The position numbers and the translations under genes were made by a program. Below the pieces are notes generated by a model. The model made no database searches, was not told where the DNA came from, and saw only the letters and a list, made by a program, of their open reading frames with translations. Positions 7,441 to 9,301 of a stretch of 9,301 bases of DNA are shown in pieces (positions within the stretch are counted from its first letter, which is position 1; every line of letters begins with the position of its first letter). Source of the DNA: DAOMOD01 sp035444205 (GTDB lineage Bacteria > Pseudomonadota > Gammaproteobacteria > Xanthomonadales > BPKI01); NCBI GenBank assembly GCA_035444205.1, contig DAOMOD010000163.1, positions 1 through 9,301 on the forward strand, in the 5' to 3' direction.

Positions 7441-9301
7441 GCCGGCGGCCGGTCTGTGCGGCGAGTCACCGGGGCGCGCCAGCAAGGCTCGGGCGCGCCT
7501 ACGGGCCGGTCCTCGCGGTCTTGGGCGCCCTGGCGATGCTGGGCTGTTCGGTTGGGCAGCCGGCGTCCGAGGCTGGGGCGGACGAGGGCCTGCGGATCGG
7601 GTCGACCGAGAACTGGTCCGGATACGGCGGAGACGTGTCCGAAAGCAGGTTCAGCCGGCTCGACCAGATCAACGACGGCAACGTCGAACGGCTCGGCCTG
7701 GCCTGGTCGTTCGACATCGACGCCCGGCCCAACGCATTCAGCGCGCCACTGGCGGTGGACGGCGTGCTGTACTTCGGCGTCGGTTACAGCGTCGTGCACG
7801 CACTCGACGCGCGCAGCGGCGAACTGCTCTGGAAATACGATCCCAAGGGCAACGAGGTCGCGGGCGAGCGCATGCGTGCGGCATGGGGGATCCGCGGCAT
7901 CGCGTACGCCGACGGCCGCATCTACACCGGCGTCATCGACGGGCGCCTGATCGCCTTGGACGCGCGCACCGGCGAGGTGCTGTGGAGCGTGCAGACGCTG
8001 GAGGAGGACGACGGTCGCTACATCTCGGGCGCGCCTTGGGTGTTCAACGGCAAGGTGGCGATCGGGCATGGCGGCGCGGACTTCGCGCCGGTGCGCGGTT
8101 ACGTCACGGTGTACGACGGCGCGACCGGCCAGCAGCTGTGGCGCTTCCACACCGTGCCCGGCAACCCGGAGGACGGGTTCGAGAACGGCGCGATGGCCAT
8201 GGCCGCCGAGACCTGGAACGGCGAGTGGTGGAAGTTCGGTGGCGGCGGCACGGTCTGGAACGCCATGGCCTACGACCCGGAGTTCAACCGGCTCTACATC
8301 GGCACCGGCAACGGTGCGCCCTGGAACCAGAAGATCCGCAGCCCCGGCGGCGGCGACAACCTGTTCCTGTGCGCGGTGATCGCGCTCGACGCTGACACAG
8401 GCGAGTACGTCTGGCACTACCAGATCAATCCCGGCGAGACCTGGGACTACAACGCCGCGATGGACATGCATCTGGCCGAGCTGGAGATCGAAGGTCGGCC
8501 GCGCAAGGTGCTGATGACCGCGCCGAAGAACGGCTTCTTCTACGTGATCGACCGCGAGGACGGGCGCCTGATCTCGGCCGAGAAGTTCGTCGAGAACGTG
8601 ACCTGGGCCGAACGCATCGACATCGCCAGCGGCCGGCCGGTCGAGAATCCCGAGGCGCGCTATCCGGACGGACGCGTCGCGGTGGTGTTTCCGTCGCCGG
8701 TCGGCGCGCACAGCGTGGAGGCCACTGCGTACAACCCCGGAACCGGGCTGGTGTACATCCCGGCGATCGAGCAGGGGCGGGTATACGTCGACCCGCCGGG
8801 CGACCTGAAAGACTGGCGCTTCACGCCCGGGCAGGTGATCAACACCGGCACCGGACGCGCGCCGCCCGACATCGTGCTGCCGCCCGGCAGCAACTCGCTG
8901 CTGGCCTGGGACCCGGTGGCGCAGAAGGCGGCGTGGTCGGTGCCGCTCACCGGCAGCAAGAACGGAGCGATCCTCACCACGGCCGGCAACCTCGTGTTCC
9001 AGGGCAACGTGGAGGGCGAGCTGGCCGCGTACGCCGCCGACAGCGGCCGCAAGCTCTGGTCGTTTGACGCCGGCAACGGCGTGATGGCGCAGCCGATCAG
9101 CTATGCGGTGGACGGCGTGCAGTACGTGACCGTGCTGTCGGGCTGGCGCACGAGCGGCCCTTCGGGCGCGGCCCACGACTGGGACTACTACGCGCAGCGC
9201 AGGCGGGCGCTGACGTTCCGGCTCGACGGCGCGGCGACGCTGCCGCCGGCCGATCTCTCCGTCGAGAAGGCGATGGCGATGATGAAGGGCACCCAGATCG
9301 G
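7437..9301 (+). CDS. Second PQQ-dependent dehydrogenase, predicted lipoprotein, cut by the window end
   Basis: The frame is open from ATG 7437 to the window edge, giving 621 visible residues and no stop. It resembles the preceding protein along its whole length. The start overlaps the upstream TGA as ATGA and has no clear Shine-Dalgarno, so translation is probably coupled. The N-terminus has a basic stretch, then a hydrophobic run ending AMLGC with C37, a slightly imperfect lipobox. The propeller carries GGGGTVW (W274), TGN (N292), ETWDY with likely catalytic D337, and APKNG (K364). Like its paralogue it lacks the vicinal cysteine pair (RAAWGIRG at 147-154; the only propeller Cys is C312) and has GGADFAPVRG with D215 in place of the usual Glu. 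The last residues, SVEKAMAMMKGTQI, reach the point where the first protein enters its cytochrome c domain; a fused cytochrome here is likely but unseen. The substrate is unknown. Confidence 0.9.
   Translation, partial: MSRRPVCAASHRGAPARLGRAYGPVLAVLGALAMLGCSVGQPASEAGADEGLRIGSTENWSGYGGDVSESRFSRLDQINDGNVERLGLAWSFDIDARPNAFSAPLAVDGVLYFGVGYSVVHALDARSGELLWKYDPKGNEVAGERMRAAWGIRGIAYADGRIYTGVIDGRLIALDARTGEVLWSVQTLEEDDGRYISGAPWVFNGKVAIGHGGADFAPVRGYVTVYDGATGQQLWRFHTVPGNPEDGFENGAMAMAAETWNGEWWKFGGGGTVWNAMAYDPEFNRLYIGTGNGAPWNQKIRSPGGGDNLFLCAVIALDADTGEYVWHYQINPGETWDYNAAMDMHLAELEIEGRPRKVLMTAPKNGFFYVIDREDGRLISAEKFVENVTWAERIDIASGRPVENPEARYPDGRVAVVFPSPVGAHSVEATAYNPGTGLVYIPAIEQGRVYVDPPGDLKDWRFTPGQVINTGTGRAPPDIVLPPGSNSLLAWDPVAQKAAWSVPLTGSKNGAILTTAGNLVFQGNVEGELAAYAADSGRKLWSFDAGNGVMAQPISYAVDGVQYVTVLSGWRTSGPSGAAHDWDYYAQRRRALTFRLDGAATLPPADLSVEKAMAMMKGTQI

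Noticed and set aside
7437..7470. SRR near the start of the second PQQ dehydrogenase as a twin-arginine export signal
   Set aside because: The rest of the motif is missing and the hydrophobic run begins about 20 residues later. Haem-containing quinohemoproteins are normally exported unfolded through Sec.
5482..7485. Long open frame on the minus strand, 667 codons, opposite the first PQQ dehydrogenase
   Set aside because: Its translation is rich in His, Arg, Ala and Val with no recognisable domain. It mirrors a well-supported gene on the other strand and is a common GC-rich shadow.
7344..9176. Long open frame on the minus strand, 610 codons, opposite the second PQQ dehydrogenase
   Set aside because: It has the same composition as the other antisense frame and no motif. 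The sense frame carries clear PQQ propeller motifs.

Overview
The window is high-GC DNA, by eye roughly two-thirds G+C, with tightly packed genes that all read left to right. Quinohemoprotein dehydrogenases (a PQQ propeller fused to cytochrome c), lipoprotein export signals and short intergenic gaps with Shine-Dalgarno sites point to a Gram-negative proteobacterium with a periplasm. The sequence does not allow a genus call. I see no rRNA, tRNA, CRISPR array, transposase or phage gene.

Left block (12-5037): four genes with gaps of 34, 65 and 52 bases, each with a Shine-Dalgarno sequence, probably one operon. They encode a short-chain dehydrogenase/reductase, an acyl-CoA dehydrogenase of the ACAD10/ACAD11-like type, a spinster-type major facilitator transporter and an AMP-forming acyl-CoA ligase. 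Together they look like the uptake, CoA-activation and early oxidation steps of a catabolic route for a carboxylic acid or an alcohol-derived acid. The substrate cannot be read from the sequence.

Gap (5038-5295): 258 bases without a convincing gene. It holds a perfect palindrome, an AT-rich patch with a weak promoter-like pair, and several inverted repeats that could fold in the mRNA leader. The last hairpin ends just before the ribosome binding site of the next gene.

Right block (5296-9301): two paralogous PQQ-dependent dehydrogenases in tandem. Both carry lipoprotein-type signal peptides. The first is complete and ends in a c-type cytochrome domain. The second starts inside the stop codon of the first (ATGA overlap) and runs off the right edge. 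Both keep the catalytic Asp, the Asn and the propeller motifs. Both lack the vicinal cysteine pair usual in PQQ alcohol dehydrogenases, have Asp for the usual metal-binding Glu, and have one extra residue in that loop. They therefore look like a divergent, probably outer-membrane-anchored subgroup.

Working model (inference): the anchored dehydrogenases oxidise an alcohol group of an external substrate and pass electrons to cytochrome c. The MFS protein moves substrate or product, the ligase makes the CoA thioester, and the acyl-CoA dehydrogenase and SDR continue the oxidation inside the cell. No hydratase, thiolase, regulator or PQQ biosynthesis gene lies in the window, so the pathway must continue elsewhere.
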